Below are positions 63,893 to 64,000 of a stretch of 64,000 nucleotides of DNA, in pieces (within the stretch, counting starts at the first letter, position 1; the number at the start of each line of letters is the position of its first letter). The stretch lies in contig NZ_CAADHL010000002.1 of assembly GCF_900699045.1 (NCBI RefSeq), forward strand, positions 62,001 through 126,000. Reading direction: 5' to 3'. The notes under the pieces are model-generated. The model worked only from the letters and a program-made list of their open reading frames with translations. It had not been told where the DNA came from and made no database searches. A program made the position numbers and the translations under genes. Origin of the DNA: Candidatus Williamhamiltonella defendens (GTDB taxonomy: Bacteria; Pseudomonadota; Gammaproteobacteria; Enterobacterales; Enterobacteriaceae).

Positions 63893-64000
63893 TAACGTCT
63901 TGATGAAGTTCATCTTTATACTGCACCCTATTTTTAAGCCATACTTGAAATTCTGATCGTTGAATTAGCACTCTATTACCTCCCGGCTTAGTAAAAGATA
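63801..64000 (-). CDS. Partial helix-turn-helix (excisionase-like) protein at the window edge
   Basis: A minus-strand frame enters from beyond 64000 and is open to TAG at 63801. Its first residues SFTKPGGNRVLIQRSEFQVWLKNRV resemble the wing and last helix of HTH_17/excisionase-type DNA-binding proteins, often found beside integrases. It overlaps the integrase 3' end on the other strand, so either the tail or the integrase end is spurious. Only 66 codons are visible; call is tentative. Confidence 0.4.
   Translation of the reverse strand, partial: SFTKPGGNRVLIQRSEFQVWLKNRVQYKDELHQDVTNYIAYSPRSRRASSSFFGMRTFRSEDSKC

Noticed and set aside
62811-64000. Insertion sequence with a DDE transposase
   Set aside because: The remnants carry the tyrosine-recombinase motifs RHTF and HSELKKTEIY, not a DDE core.

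Overview
The window looks like the chromosome of a host-restricted, gammaproteobacterial insect symbiont of the order Enterobacterales, in the broad Hamiltonella/Regiella/Fukatsuia neighbourhood. Intact proteins resemble Yersinia and E. coli orthologues closely. The DNA is AT-rich, homopolymers are common, and intact housekeeping genes alternate with genes in every stage of decay. I recognise at least a dozen pseudogenes, several of them still lying in the order seen in free-living relatives. The species assignment is an inference from gene content; no rRNA is present.

Layout. 0-5.3 kb: prfA (3' end)-prmC, ygiB with broken ygiC, darP, tRNA-Pro(GGG), broken hemB and broken rfaH. 5.4-9.3 kb: ubiD-fre, rpoH, gmhA and the wreck of yafJ. 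10-14.6 kb: sapBCDF without sapA, then fabI. 14.8-21.7 kb: yejM/lapC, asnB, a decaying dciA (DUF721) divergent from secA. 22.3-29.3 kb: the adk-htpG-(recR pseudogene)-ybaB-dnaX-apt block on the minus strand, with dnaX split by a poly-A tract. 29.5-38.3 kb: broken tfoX, pth, prs, ubiI, ygfZ, zapA, 6S RNA, 5-formyl-THF cyclo-ligase and broken serA. 38.3-42.4 kb: rpiA, an O-antigen ligase, a broken glycosyltransferase and asd. 42.5-47.9 kb: tRNA-Ser(UGA), yciC-yciB, tonB, an Ail/OmpX protein and a ruined second copy, clsA. 48.4-51.6 kb: hns, purU (frameshifted in a poly-A run), a broken response regulator, dusA. 51.6-58.5 kb: a gene-poor stretch that reads as one or more relics of a very large minus-strand toxin with RTX-like and C80 cysteine-peptidase-like pieces. 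58.9-62.8 kb: rpmH-rnpA-yidD-yidC-mnmE, intact. 62.9-64 kb: remains of a mobile element whose tyrosine integrase looks Bacteroidota-like.

Biology. Core information processing, protein export and insertion (secA, yidC, yidD), envelope homeostasis (yejM, clsA, gmhA, O-antigen ligase) and ubiquinone synthesis (ubiD, ubiI) are kept. Heme synthesis (hemB), de novo serine synthesis (serA), RecFOR repair (recR), competence regulation (tfoX), RfaH antitermination and a large toxin are broken here. The most interesting thread is a set of genes whose only obvious defect is a one-base error in an A run (dnaX, purU, an ail-like gene). They may still yield protein through polymerase slippage.
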